Assembly: GCA_024697595.1 (NCBI GenBank)
Contig: JAILFK010000043.1
Span: 40,579 to 104,578 of the forward strand
DNA: 64,000 nucleotides
Direction: 5' to 3'
From: Lachnospiraceae bacterium
GTDB lineage: Bacteria > Bacillota > Clostridia > Lachnospirales > Lachnospiraceae
A program made the translations under genes and the position numbers. Under the pieces are notes generated by a model that was given only the letters and a program-made list of their open reading frames with translations, ran no database searches and was not told the origin of the DNA. The stretch's first letter is position 1; each line of letters starts with the position of its first letter. This document shows, one piece after another, positions 56,674-64,000 of this stretch.

Positions 56674-58218
56674 TTATTTTACAACCAACAATGACTCACC
56701 TGTCATTTCAACTGGCTTTGTCATTCCCATAATCTCGATAAGTGTTGGAGCGATATCTGCGAGACGTCCGCCCTCCTTAAGAGACCAATTAGCCTCACCA
56801 TTTACCAAGATAAATGGAACAGGATTTGTTGTATGAGCAGTATGAGGTGCTCCTGTCTCATAATCAATCATCTTCTCTGCATTACCGTGATCAGCACAGA
56901 TAAACATCACGCCGTCCACTTCCTTCAATGCCTTAACCGCATCTCCGATAAGTCCGTCCACTGTCTCTACTGCTTTTACTGCAGCTGGAATGACTCCAGT
57001 ATGTCCCACCATATCAGGGTTAGCAAAGTTGATTACTATAACATCATACTTATCAGACTTAATAGCATCAACTAATTTCTCGCCAACTTCTGGAGCGCTC
57101 ATCTGTGGCTTTAAGTCATATGTTGCAACATCCTTTGGAGAGTTTACTAAAATTCTGTCCTCATCCTTGTTTGGCTCCTCAACACCGCCGTTGAAGAAGA
57201 ATGTTACATGAGCATACTTCTCTGTCTCCGCAAGACGAAGCTGCTTAAGATTATTGTCTGCAAGAAACTGACCAAATGTATTTTTGATTTCTTCCTTGGC
57301 AAATGCAATTATCTTGTTTGGAATTGTCTCGTCATAATCCTTGAAACATACAAATGTAGTCTTTAAAAATGTTCTGTCAAATCCCTCGAATTTATCATCA
57401 CAAAAAGCTCTTGTCATCTCACGAGCTCTATCAGGACGGAAGTTGAAAAAGATTACTGAATCTCCATCCTTTACAAGTGAAAGTGGCTTGTCGTTTTCGT
57501 CTACGATTACTGTTGGCTCAACGAATTCGTCTGTCACATCCTTGGCATAAGAATCTGCCATTGCCTGTACAGCATCTGTGGCATGTACGCCCTCACCTGT
57601 TACAAGTGAGTTGTATGCCTTTTCCACTCTATCCCAGTTGTTATCGCGATCCATTGCATAGTAACGACCTGCAAGGGAAGCAATCTTACCTACACCAATC
57701 TCGTTCATCTTGTTCTGAAGAGTTTCCACATAATCTTTTCCAGATGCTGGAGGTGTATCACGACCATCTAAGAATGCGTGAACATATACATTTTCCACAC
57801 CATTTTTCTTGGCCATCTCCAAAAGACCATAGATATGTGAAATGTGACTGTGAACTCCACCGTCTGATAAAAGTCCCCACATATGAAGGTCTGAACCGTT
57901 CTTCTTGCAATTTTCCATTGCTGTCTTTAATGCTGCATTTTCAAAAAATGTACCATCATCAATCTCTTTTGTGATTCTTGTCAAATCCTGATATATGATT
58001 CTTCCTGCTCCAATGTTCATATGACCAACCTCTGAGTTACCCATCTGACCATCTGGAAGTCCAACAGAAAGACCTGATGCCTGTCCTTCTACATATGGAC
58101 AATTGGCCATCAACTCATCCATCACTGGAGTTTTGGCCATTGCAATTGCGTTGCCCTCTGTCTTCTCGTTGAGACCATATCCGTCTAGTACCATTAATAC
58201 AACTGGCTTCTTGCTCAT
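56674..58218 (-). CDS. gpmI: Phosphoglycerate mutase, cofactor-independent
   Basis: The 514-residue Mn-dependent enzyme interconverts 3- and 2-phosphoglycerate in glycolysis. It has the catalytic Ser in GQMGNSEVGHMNIGAGR, the metal-site VLDGYGLN at the start, and FANPDMVGHTG and CADHGNAEKM near the end. It is not part of a glycolytic operon here. Confidence 0.96.
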   Translation of the reverse strand: MSKKPVVLMVLDGYGLNEKTEGNAIAMAKTPVMDELMANCPYVEGQASGLSVGLPDGQMGNSEVGHMNIGAGRIIYQDLTRITKEIDDGTFFENAALKTAMENCKKNGSDLHMWGLLSDGGVHSHISHIYGLLEMAKKNGVENVYVHAFLDGRDTPPASGKDYVETLQNKMNEIGVGKIASLAGRYYAMDRDNNWDRVEKAYNSLVTGEGVHATDAVQAMADSYAKDVTDEFVEPTVIVDENDKPLSLVKDGDSVIFFNFRPDRAREMTRAFCDDKFEGFDRTFLKTTFVCFKDYDETIPNKIIAFAKEEIKNTFGQFLADNNLKQLRLAETEKYAHVTFFFNGGVEEPNKDEDRILVNSPKDVATYDLKPQMSAPEVGEKLVDAIKSDKYDVIVINFANPDMVGHTGVIPAAVKAVETVDGLIGDAVKALKEVDGVMFICADHGNAEKMIDYETGAPHTAHTTNPVPFILVNGEANWSLKEGGRLADIAPTLIEIMGMTKPVEMTGESLLVVK

Positions 58219-58347
58219 TTTTATATTCCTCTTTCTTTAAAATATTTATTTCTACTTACTAAAACTATACACATTTCATTTAGACAGCTACTTGCCCAAA
58301 TTACATATACATTCTATATATAACCCTAAAAGTATGCAATGGACACA

Positions 58348-58377
58348 ATACCCAAAATTCATAAGAATTTTGGGTAT
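58348..58377. repeat. Perfect 13-base inverted repeat
   Basis: ATACCCAAAATTC and GAATTTTGGGTAT flank the loop ATAA. It stands between the end of the CapA-like gene and the gpmI start. Neither side has a good T-run, so it is either a weak terminator of the CapA-like gene or an operator. Confidence 0.7.
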
Positions 58378-58445
58378 CTACTTGACATTCAGTTTATTAT
58401 TTTACTGATTTATTCGGTTTTTATAATTCTACTTTAAATAAATCA

Positions 58446-59873
58446 TCATTTATCAGATATAATTCGGCCATCATTATCGATTCGAATTCCTGATGAATAA
58501 CTTTGAACATCATCTAAAATACGTCGATAATCTTCACCGTCAGTCAACATAGTCAAATATCCATCTTTAAACTGACATGGAATAAGTCTCGACTCAATTG
58601 ATCCATCTTTTTTTATCACAAGTTGCGCAATTGCAGTATCATACTCATGTGGCAATTCTGTCTGTTCTGTAAAATAGAAATTACCTAAACTGTAAAATAT
58701 TGGAACACCATCTTTTACCTCAATTCCTTGCAGGCAATGGGTATGTCCTCCGATTATTGCGTCTGCACCTGCTGCGATAAATGCATCTGCTAAAGCCTTT
58801 TGATCTGCAGCCTGATGATTTATACCCTCTGTCCCCCAGTGCACAAAACATATTACATAATCAGCATTCTTTTTTGCCTCACGGATACTTGCAACATATC
58901 TTGCTGGATCTTTCGTCTTTAAAACTCCCGCTGAGGTTGAAGTAGCTTCCTTGGTATAATTGTAATAACGCTCTATCTGAGTGGCAGCTACAATAGCAAT
59001 CTTTCTACCATTTACAATATAGTAAATAGGATCATCTGCCTCATCAATATTTTTGCCTGCTCCAGCATAAGGAATGCTATTGGCTTCTAAATTATCCAAA
59101 GTATCTAACAGGCCAATCTCGCCAAAATCATATACATGATTATTGGCCAAGCCAGCCACATCACATCCAAGAACATTTAACTGAGAAGTATAATCCGGAT
59201 TTGTCCTAAATGTATATGGTTTTCCCTCTAACGCCTCGCCACGAGTGGTATATGTAGTCTCATTGTTTATTGTCAATATATCTGCCCTGTGCAGCTCGCT
59301 TACAAGCTCCGGTGAAAAGAAATCTGTAACATCACTTTTCACATTTTCTTTATAAAACTCACCGACTCCAGTGCCATCTGCCAGAGAAAAATCTCCTGTA
59401 AAATCCAACACTGTCTCGTATGAGGACTGAGCATCTCTAGAATATGTATCCTGAGTTGATACTATTTCATATCCAGTTTCCTGGCAATAATTATTCCATA
59501 ATACATGTATGCTCGCCCCTGTCATATCGTACCAGATCTCGGCATCGCTTAACTCTGCATAAGATGCTATAGCCTCTAAAGTTTCAACTCCATATTTTGA
59601 CGCAAACCAAGAAAGAAAATTATCATCAATAGTATAATTTCCAATAAATTCCTTGGTGCTCTTATTTAAGATAGCATCATATGCTTCCTCTGCAGACTGT
59701 ATATCCAATAAAACCGGCTCTGCTTGCGCCTCGCCAAACAATTCATTTTCTATATTTGTAAGCTTTGGTTTTATGATTGCATATCCAAAGAATTGATACC
59801 ACACAACTATCGTCACCACAGCGATAATCAATACAGAAAGCAGTCCGCCTACCTTACTTGTTTCCTTTTCCAT
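58446..59873 (-). CDS. CapA-family protein, membrane-anchored
   Basis: The 475-residue protein has one N-terminal hydrophobic helix (about 9-31). A region of about 110 residues without a recognised domain follows, and then a PGA_cap/CapA metallophosphatase-like domain (about 155-440). Family motifs are GLANNHVYDFG, CFVHWGTEG, GGHTHCLQG and FYSLGNFYF. CapA relatives take part in poly-gamma-glutamate synthesis, but the partner genes capB and capC are absent, so capsule synthesis should not be assumed. It is probably outside the membrane. Confidence 0.83.
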   Translation of the reverse strand: MEKETSKVGGLLSVLIIAVVTIVVWYQFFGYAIIKPKLTNIENELFGEAQAEPVLLDIQSAEEAYDAILNKSTKEFIGNYTIDDNFLSWFASKYGVETLEAIASYAELSDAEIWYDMTGASIHVLWNNYCQETGYEIVSTQDTYSRDAQSSYETVLDFTGDFSLADGTGVGEFYKENVKSDVTDFFSPELVSELHRADILTINNETTYTTRGEALEGKPYTFRTNPDYTSQLNVLGCDVAGLANNHVYDFGEIGLLDTLDNLEANSIPYAGAGKNIDEADDPIYYIVNGRKIAIVAATQIERYYNYTKEATSTSAGVLKTKDPARYVASIREAKKNADYVICFVHWGTEGINHQAADQKALADAFIAAGADAIIGGHTHCLQGIEVKDGVPIFYSLGNFYFTEQTELPHEYDTAIAQLVIKKDGSIESRLIPCQFKDGYLTMLTDGEDYRRILDDVQSYSSGIRIDNDGRIISDK

Positions 59874-59993
59874 TACTCGTTCCTCGTAAATCTCACAATT
59901 AAAATCATTTTAGCATATCGCGGAAAAAGTATCTACATTTCCCCGTCTTTTTAACCTTTTATCACTTTTTTAAATCTAAATTTTCTAAATAAT

Positions 59994-60935
59994 CTATTTC
60001 ATTTCATCTTCATATTCTTTAATTTGGTCATATATAATTCTCATCAAACGATTTCTCGCCTCAACGCAGGCCCATGCAATATGCGGTGTAATTATCAATT
60101 TTGTGGAATCCTTCACCTGCCTTAATGGCGAATCTTCGCTCATAGGTTCCTTGTCTAGCACATCAAGCGCTGCTCCCGCTATTATATTTTCATTAAGTGC
60201 GTCCACCAAATCCTGCTCCACAATAATTGGGCCTCTTGCAACATTAACCAAAATAGCATTACTTTTCATCTTCTTTAATTTGGATTTATCAATCAGATGA
60301 TAAGTGTCGTCAGTAAGGGGTGCATGGATTGACAATATATCTGATGTCTCCAAAATTTCATCTAATTCAACCTGCTTATAATTTTCTTTACGCTTAGAAC
60401 CTGATGGTGAATAATATACCACCTCGCAACCGTAAGCTGTGGCAATTTGGGCAACCTTTCTTCCAATATTTCCCAGACCTATTATCCCCCATCTCTTGCC
60501 ATTTAACTCATAAAATGATTTTTCAAAATGAGTAAAAAGCTTATCGTTTACATATTTCTCATCCTTTACATATTTATCATAGTAAGAAAGCTTCTCCAAT
60601 ATATAGAATAATATAGCAAAGGTATGTTGAGCTACAGAATCTGTGGAGTATCCTGCCACATTTCTCCACTGTATATTTCTTGAATCAAGATAATCTTTAT
60701 CTAGGTTATTGGTACCTGTGGCTGTCACGCACACAAGCTTTAGATTTTTTGCATTTCCTATAGTCTTTTCGTTTATCTGGGCTTTATTTAAAACGATAAT
60801 ATCCGCGTCTTGCACCCTAGGAGCTATCTCCTCTTCCTTGGTAAAATCGTAAAATATTACCTCCCCTAACTCCTTGAAATAACTTAGGTCCAAGTCATCT
60901 CCTATAGATTTTCTATCTAAAAATACTATCTTCAT
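59994..60935 (-). CDS. D-2-hydroxyacid dehydrogenase
   Basis: A 313-residue NAD-dependent dehydrogenase. The nucleotide fold has GLGNIGRKVAQIA; the catalytic set is the Arg in VNVARGPIIVE, the Glu in LDKEPM and the His in TPHIAW. It resembles hydroxypyruvate/glycerate and related dehydrogenases; the exact 2-keto acid cannot be named. It is followed by nothing in the same operon and stands after the aldolase gene. Confidence 0.87.
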   Translation of the reverse strand: MKIVFLDRKSIGDDLDLSYFKELGEVIFYDFTKEEEIAPRVQDADIIVLNKAQINEKTIGNAKNLKLVCVTATGTNNLDKDYLDSRNIQWRNVAGYSTDSVAQHTFAILFYILEKLSYYDKYVKDEKYVNDKLFTHFEKSFYELNGKRWGIIGLGNIGRKVAQIATAYGCEVVYYSPSGSKRKENYKQVELDEILETSDILSIHAPLTDDTYHLIDKSKLKKMKSNAILVNVARGPIIVEQDLVDALNENIIAGAALDVLDKEPMSEDSPLRQVKDSTKLIITPHIAWACVEARNRLMRIIYDQIKEYEDEMK

Positions 60936-60972
60936 ATTGTTCCTCCAAATATTTACATAATTAAATTATATA

Positions 60973-61011
60973 GAAAAAGGAAAGTGTCCTCAATATTTGA
61001 AAACACTTTCC
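60973..61011 (-). terminator. Terminator of the transaldolase-like gene
   Basis: GGAAAGTGT and ACACTTTCC pair around a loop with TCAA/TTGA inner pairs; TTTTTC follows on the minus strand. Confidence 0.88.
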
Positions 61012-61047
61012 CTGTTATAATTTATGGATTGTTAAATACTCCCTTAA

Positions 61048-61704
61048 TTACTCGCCAAATACTGCGATATAATCCTTCTGAAACTTCTCAATACCCTGAT
61101 CTGTAAGAGGATGCTTCGTCATCTGCTCAATTACCTTATATGGAATTGTAGCAATATCAGCTCCAGCCAAAGCACAATCATGTGCATGAATTGGATTTCT
61201 AACAGATGCTGCGATAATTTCTGTCTCATATCCATAGATATCAAAGATTTCTGCAATATCCTGAATCAACTCAATGCCTGGCTGATTAATGTCATCTAAT
61301 CTACCAAGGAATGGTGATACATATGTAGCTCCTGCTTCAGCAGCAAGCAATGCCTGATTTGCTGAAAAGATAAGAGTTACGTTTGTCTTGATGCCCTCTG
61401 CTGTTAAAACCTTAACAGCCTTAAGTCCTTCCATTGTCATTGGAATTTTTACGATCATGTTTGGATGAAGAGCAGCAATCTCTCTTCCCTCTTTTATCAT
61501 TCCTTCAGCGTCAACAGTTGTAGCCTTAACCTCTCCTGAGATAGGACCATCAACGATAGAAGCGATTTCCTTTAAAATTTCTTCCTGGCTCTTTCCGCCT
61601 TCTTTTGCAATAAGAGAAGGATTGGTTGTAACACCAGAAATCACTCCCATATCATTTGCTTTTTTGATCTCTTCAATTTTTCCTGTATCAACAAATATTT
61701 TCAA
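61048..61704 (-). CDS. Transaldolase-like fructose-6-phosphate aldolase
   Basis: The 218-residue protein is of the short TalC/FSA type. It has [14 protein letters not shown] near the start, the Schiff-base Lys in [11 protein letters not shown] and SPFLGRLDD. It either acts as a transaldolase or splits fructose 6-phosphate; the two activities cannot be separated by these motifs. It would link with the split transketolase at 41-43 kb in sugar-phosphate exchange. AGGAGG-like AAGGAGGC precedes the ATG. Confidence 0.9.
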   Translation of the reverse strand: MKIFVDTGKIEEIKKANDMGVISGVTTNPSLIAKEGGKSQEEILKEIASIVDGPISGEVKATTVDAEGMIKEGREIAALHPNMIVKIPMTMEGLKAVKVLTAEGIKTNVTLIFSANQALLAAEAGATYVSPFLGRLDDINQPGIELIQDIAEIFDIYGYETEIIAASVRNPIHAHDCALAGADIATIPYKVIEQMTKHPLTDQGIEKFQKDYIAVFGE

Positions 61705-61824
61705 TTTAATGCCTCCTTAAATATTTAAATCACTTTACAATATGTCTCTAAAATAATTGTATTTTATTTTTTTAATAAAACAACATCAAACTAATCAAAA
61801 GATAAAAAATTGATATAAACTGGT

Positions 61825-62277
61825 TTAATTTTGTCTGTTTGTAGCCACTTTTCTTCTTCTCAAATATAAAGTTACACTAGATACCAAAACAAAACCAATA
61901 CTTATTCCAACAAGTGATAATAAACTCTCACTCATATAATACTCAAATTTATTTCTGTTGCTCTCAACCATTCCATACATTGTGTAATAGAACAAATCTC
62001 CAGGAATTAATGGAATAATAGCTGGATACAAAAACAAGGTTGACGGACTGTTTCTATGTTTTGCAATTATCTCTGCATAGAGGGCAGCAATAAAAGCTGA
62101 CGCTGCCGCGTAAAGCAATCTATGGGAGATAAATGACATAAAGAATATGTAAAATATTCTTGTTATTGCTCCGCCGATTCCTGCAAAAATTAAATCCTTT
62201 TTATGTATTTGAAAAACAATTCCAAAACCTATTGATGCCGTAAAAGATAGCACCACCAACTCTATATTTGCCAACAT
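61825..62277 (-). CDS. Threonine/serine exporter, small subunit (ThrE_2 type)
   Basis: A 150-residue membrane protein with four or five hydrophobic helices and the segment LFLYPAIIPLIPGDLFYYT, typical of the DUF3815 half of ThrE exporters. It pairs with the gene directly upstream, which encodes the other half. In known ThrE proteins both parts are joined and export threonine and serine. Confidence 0.85.
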   Translation of the reverse strand: MLANIELVVLSFTASIGFGIVFQIHKKDLIFAGIGGAITRIFYIFFMSFISHRLLYAAASAFIAALYAEIIAKHRNSPSTLFLYPAIIPLIPGDLFYYTMYGMVESNRNKFEYYMSESLLSLVGISIGFVLVSSVTLYLRRRKVATNRQN

Positions 62278-62307
62278 ATAATTTCTCTTCTTTCTTAACT
62301 TCTAATA

Positions 62308-63072
62308 TTAATTATAAAATCTACCAAAAATACAAAGTGAACAATAAAGTCCTGCCACAATGGCAGCCACTTCTAGTCCCACCTTAAACAATTCTACTAA
62401 TCCATTCATCTCATTGCCGCAAAGTAAATTTCTGACAGCATTTACCATAGGAATTCCCGGGATCAAGAAGAATGCATTTGTAATCATCACAATATAAAAA
62501 TCAATATTTAGTCCTAAAATTATGAGAAATATTGTCACTGATGCCACTATAAACATACACACAAAGTCTATTAATATATGGTTAAACTGGTGTTTATTAA
62601 AATGATTAGACATAAAGTAAATCAAAGCTGTATTTATGCATACAGATAAAACCTCAAACAATCCACCACCAAAAATCACACATAAACTAGACATAGCAAT
62701 CAAATAGCCTATTAAAACCACACTGGCCGGATAACTTGGAACAAACATTGCCTCGTATAATTTATCCTTTAATTCACTTGGATCAGGCTTTTTTTCTAAT
62801 ATACATTTAACTAATCTATCCAGTTTTTTTAATCGAGCAAGATGAATTGTACTCACAGCTATATTGGTTTGACGTATAGATGGAGAATCCATACCATTTC
62901 TCGCACTGACAAAAATATACGCACTTGTGGAATATACACTTATATCACTTAAATTATATGCTCTGCATATATTATCAATAGTTTCGTTTACTCTCTCTAC
63001 TTCAGCACCACACTCCAACATGCTTCTTCCCAGCAGAGATGTAAAATCTACAACATAATCAATATCTTTCAT
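62308..63072 (-). CDS. Threonine/serine exporter, large subunit (DUF1212 type)
   Basis: The 254-residue protein has a cytosolic N-terminal region with GRSMLECGAEVERVNETI and then about five membrane helices; FFLIPGIPMVNAVRNLLCGN is the conserved helix-loop. I chose ATG 63072, which has AAGGG upstream; the frame extends to 63123 without a ribosome site. The small-subunit gene starts 31 bases after its stop. Confidence 0.86.
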   Translation of the reverse strand: MKDIDYVVDFTSLLGRSMLECGAEVERVNETIDNICRAYNLSDISVYSTSAYIFVSARNGMDSPSIRQTNIAVSTIHLARLKKLDRLVKCILEKKPDPSELKDKLYEAMFVPSYPASVVLIGYLIAMSSLCVIFGGGLFEVLSVCINTALIYFMSNHFNKHQFNHILIDFVCMFIVASVTIFLIILGLNIDFYIVMITNAFFLIPGIPMVNAVRNLLCGNEMNGLVELFKVGLEVAAIVAGLYCSLCIFGRFYN

Positions 63073-63197
63073 CTTAATACCCTTTTTATCTAACTTACTC
63101 ATTTTTAAATAACGCCAAAACATTATAATATGGATTTAAAAAAGGCGATAGCAAAAACATGACATAATATTGTTAAAAAACAGACAAAATTTATCAT

Positions 63198-63221
63198 AAA
63201 AAAAACAACACCGAAGTGTTG
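63198..63221 (-). terminator. Terminator of the rRNA-tRNA operon
   Basis: CAACAC and GTGTTG with a TTCG loop are followed by eight T on the minus strand, 26 bases after tRNA-Phe. Confidence 0.93.
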
Positions 63222-63247
63222 TAATAATTATCCCTAAAAATTAAAAA

Positions 63248-63320
<73 letters not shown>

Positions 63321-63327
63321 ATGTGAG

Positions 63328-63401
63328 TTGCGGGAATAGGATTTGAACCTATGACCTCCGGGTTATGAGCCCGGCGAGCTTCCAGACTGCTCCACCCCGC
63401 G
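63328..63401 (-). tRNA. Initiator tRNA-fMet (anticodon CAT)
   Basis: The 74-base RNA starts with C1 that cannot pair with A72, and its anticodon stem has three consecutive G-C pairs (GGGCTCATAACCC). Both are initiator features that separate it from elongator tRNA-Met. CCA is not encoded. Confidence 0.95.
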
Positions 63402-63429
63402 ATATTAATTTTTGTATACCCGTAGGTAA

Positions 63430-63511
63430 TGGGTGGTGGTGGATTCGAACCACCGAAGCAATGTGCAGCAGATTTACAGTCTGTCCCCTTTGGCCACTCG
63501 GGAAACCACCC
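63430..63511 (-). tRNA. tRNA-Tyr (anticodon GTA)
   Basis: An 82-base class II tRNA with a long variable arm, acceptor GGGTGGT/ACCACCC and anticodon loop CTGTAAA. Discriminator is A; CCA is not encoded. Confidence 0.95.
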
Positions 63512-63537
63512 ATACTAACAATATTAAATTGTCAGAA

Positions 63538-63610
63538 AGCCGATGGGGGGACTCGAACCCTCAACCTGCTGATTACAAATCAGCTGCTCTGCCAATTGAG
63601 CCACATCGGC
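63538..63610 (-). tRNA. tRNA-Thr (anticodon TGT)
   Basis: A 73-base cloverleaf with acceptor GCCGATG/CATCGGC, anticodon loop TTTGTAA and T-arm GGTTCGAGTCC; discriminator is T. Confidence 0.95.
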
Positions 63611-63626
63611 GTGAAATATCAATAAA

Positions 63627-63699
63627 TGGGACCTACAGGGCTCGAACCTGTGACCCTCTGCTTGTAAGGCAGATGCTCTCCCAGCTGAGCTAAGATCCC
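63627..63699 (-). tRNA. tRNA-Val (anticodon TAC)
   Basis: A 73-base cloverleaf with acceptor GGGATCT/AGGTCCC (one G-U), anticodon loop CTTACAA and T-arm GGTTCGAGCC; discriminator is A. Confidence 0.95.
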
Positions 63700-63718
63700 G
63701 CATAATCAAAATAAAAAA

Positions 63719-63792
63719 CGACCTAGGCGGGACTCGAACCCGCGACCTCCGCCGTGACAGGGCGGCGCTCTAACCAACTGAGCCACTAGGCC
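63719..63792 (-). tRNA. tRNA-Asp (anticodon GTC)
   Basis: A 74-base cloverleaf with acceptor GGCCTAG/CTAGGTC, anticodon loop CTGTCAC and T-arm GGTTCGAGTCC; discriminator is G as expected for Asp. It is the first tRNA after the 23S gene. Confidence 0.96.
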
Positions 63793-63920
63793 AAATAACA
63801 CCTTCAAAATTTCATACAGTGAGGAAATCACGAAGTGATTTTCCACATCAAATTTTGCGAAGCAAGCATTCTTGCAAGCAAATATTTGATTTCCTCTCGA
63901 TAATTCCGATAAACCATTCT
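63793..63920 (-). other. 23S-tRNA spacer with nested, competing stems; no 5S rRNA
   Basis: GAGGAAATCA (63821-63830) is an exact inverted copy of TGATTTCCTC (63887-63896), enclosing an ATCAAAT/ATTTGAT stem. The same GGAAATCAC can instead fold locally with GTGATTTTCC around a short loop. These are probably processing structures for the rRNA 3' end. No 5S gene is present in this spacer. Confidence 0.6.
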
Positions 63921-64000
63921 TGGTTAAGCCTTCGATCTATTAGTAACAGTCAGCTACGTACATTACTGCACTTCCACCTCTGCCCTATCAACCTCATAGT
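63921..64000 (-). rRNA. 23S ribosomal RNA, 3' end (cut by window edge)
   Basis: The minus strand reads TGTTACTAATAGATCGAAGG then CTTAACCA, the conserved 3' terminus of 23S rRNA, with the preceding GAGGTTGATAGG segment. The 5' part is beyond base 64000. Confidence 0.95.

Noticed and set aside
63365..63709. Overlapping frames in the tRNA cluster (for example peptides with GSSPPIGF or GTRTLNLLI)
   Set aside because: These are well-known false proteins from translated tRNA genes.

Overview
The window looks like chromosome from a low-GC, Gram-positive anaerobe of the Clostridia, most likely a Lachnospiraceae relative (Butyrivibrio, Pseudobutyrivibrio or Roseburia type). This placement is an inference. 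It rests on AT-rich intergenic DNA with strong AGGAGG-type ribosome sites, FabK instead of FabI, a two-subunit transketolase, a type III pantothenate kinase, an S-box riboswitch before metK, no outer-membrane genes, and a tmRNA tag ending in LAYAA. Nearly all genes lie on the minus strand. No phage, insertion sequence, plasmid gene or CRISPR array was seen.

Layout. 1-12 kb: the metK start with a complete SAM-I riboswitch; an HD-GYP protein; murA, a foldase-like lipoprotein, mfd and pth; then a metal/redox/ion group (CDF transporter, divergent CobW GTPase, nitroreductase, K+ channel) and a membrane diguanylate cyclase. 13-16 kb: a tightly overlapping membrane-lipid operon (PAP2, YbhN-like protein, pssA, psd) that should make phosphatidylethanolamine. 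16-24.5 kb: a type II fatty acid synthesis operon (acpP-accD-accA-fabH-fabK-fabD-fabG-fabF-fabZ-marR) lacking accB and accC. 24.5-32.5 kb: an SDR/TetR divergent pair, an XRE regulator, sodA and a response regulator/kinase/ABC exporter system. 32.6-46 kb: lysS fused to a tRNA-binding domain, greA, dusB, coaX, a divergent biotin ligase, argF, a SleB-like hydrolase, the split transketolase, an AAA-family ATPase, and a BMP lipoprotein diverging from a zinc PLC-like gene.

46.9-52 kb: an RNA surveillance and export group (ssrA tmRNA, smpB, rnr, secG), then gdhA. 52.6-58.2 kb: purB, purF, purC and gpmI. 58.4-63.1 kb: a CapA-like protein, a D-2-hydroxyacid dehydrogenase, a transaldolase-like aldolase and a two-gene ThrE-type exporter. 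63.2-64 kb: the 3' end of a 23S rRNA followed by six tRNA genes (Asp, Val, Thr, Tyr, fMet, Phe) and a terminator, with no 5S gene between.

Most of the window is core housekeeping sequence. The points most worth a second look are local. They include a Shine-Dalgarno-sequestering hairpin before an AAA-family ATPase whose Walker B motif is altered, a biotin ligase and a CobW-family GTPase that lack family signature residues, and a PE operon with two extra membrane proteins. Others are several promoter-proximal repeat sets, a fossil tandem duplication at the rnr 3' end, and a rearranged rRNA-tRNA junction with competing stems.
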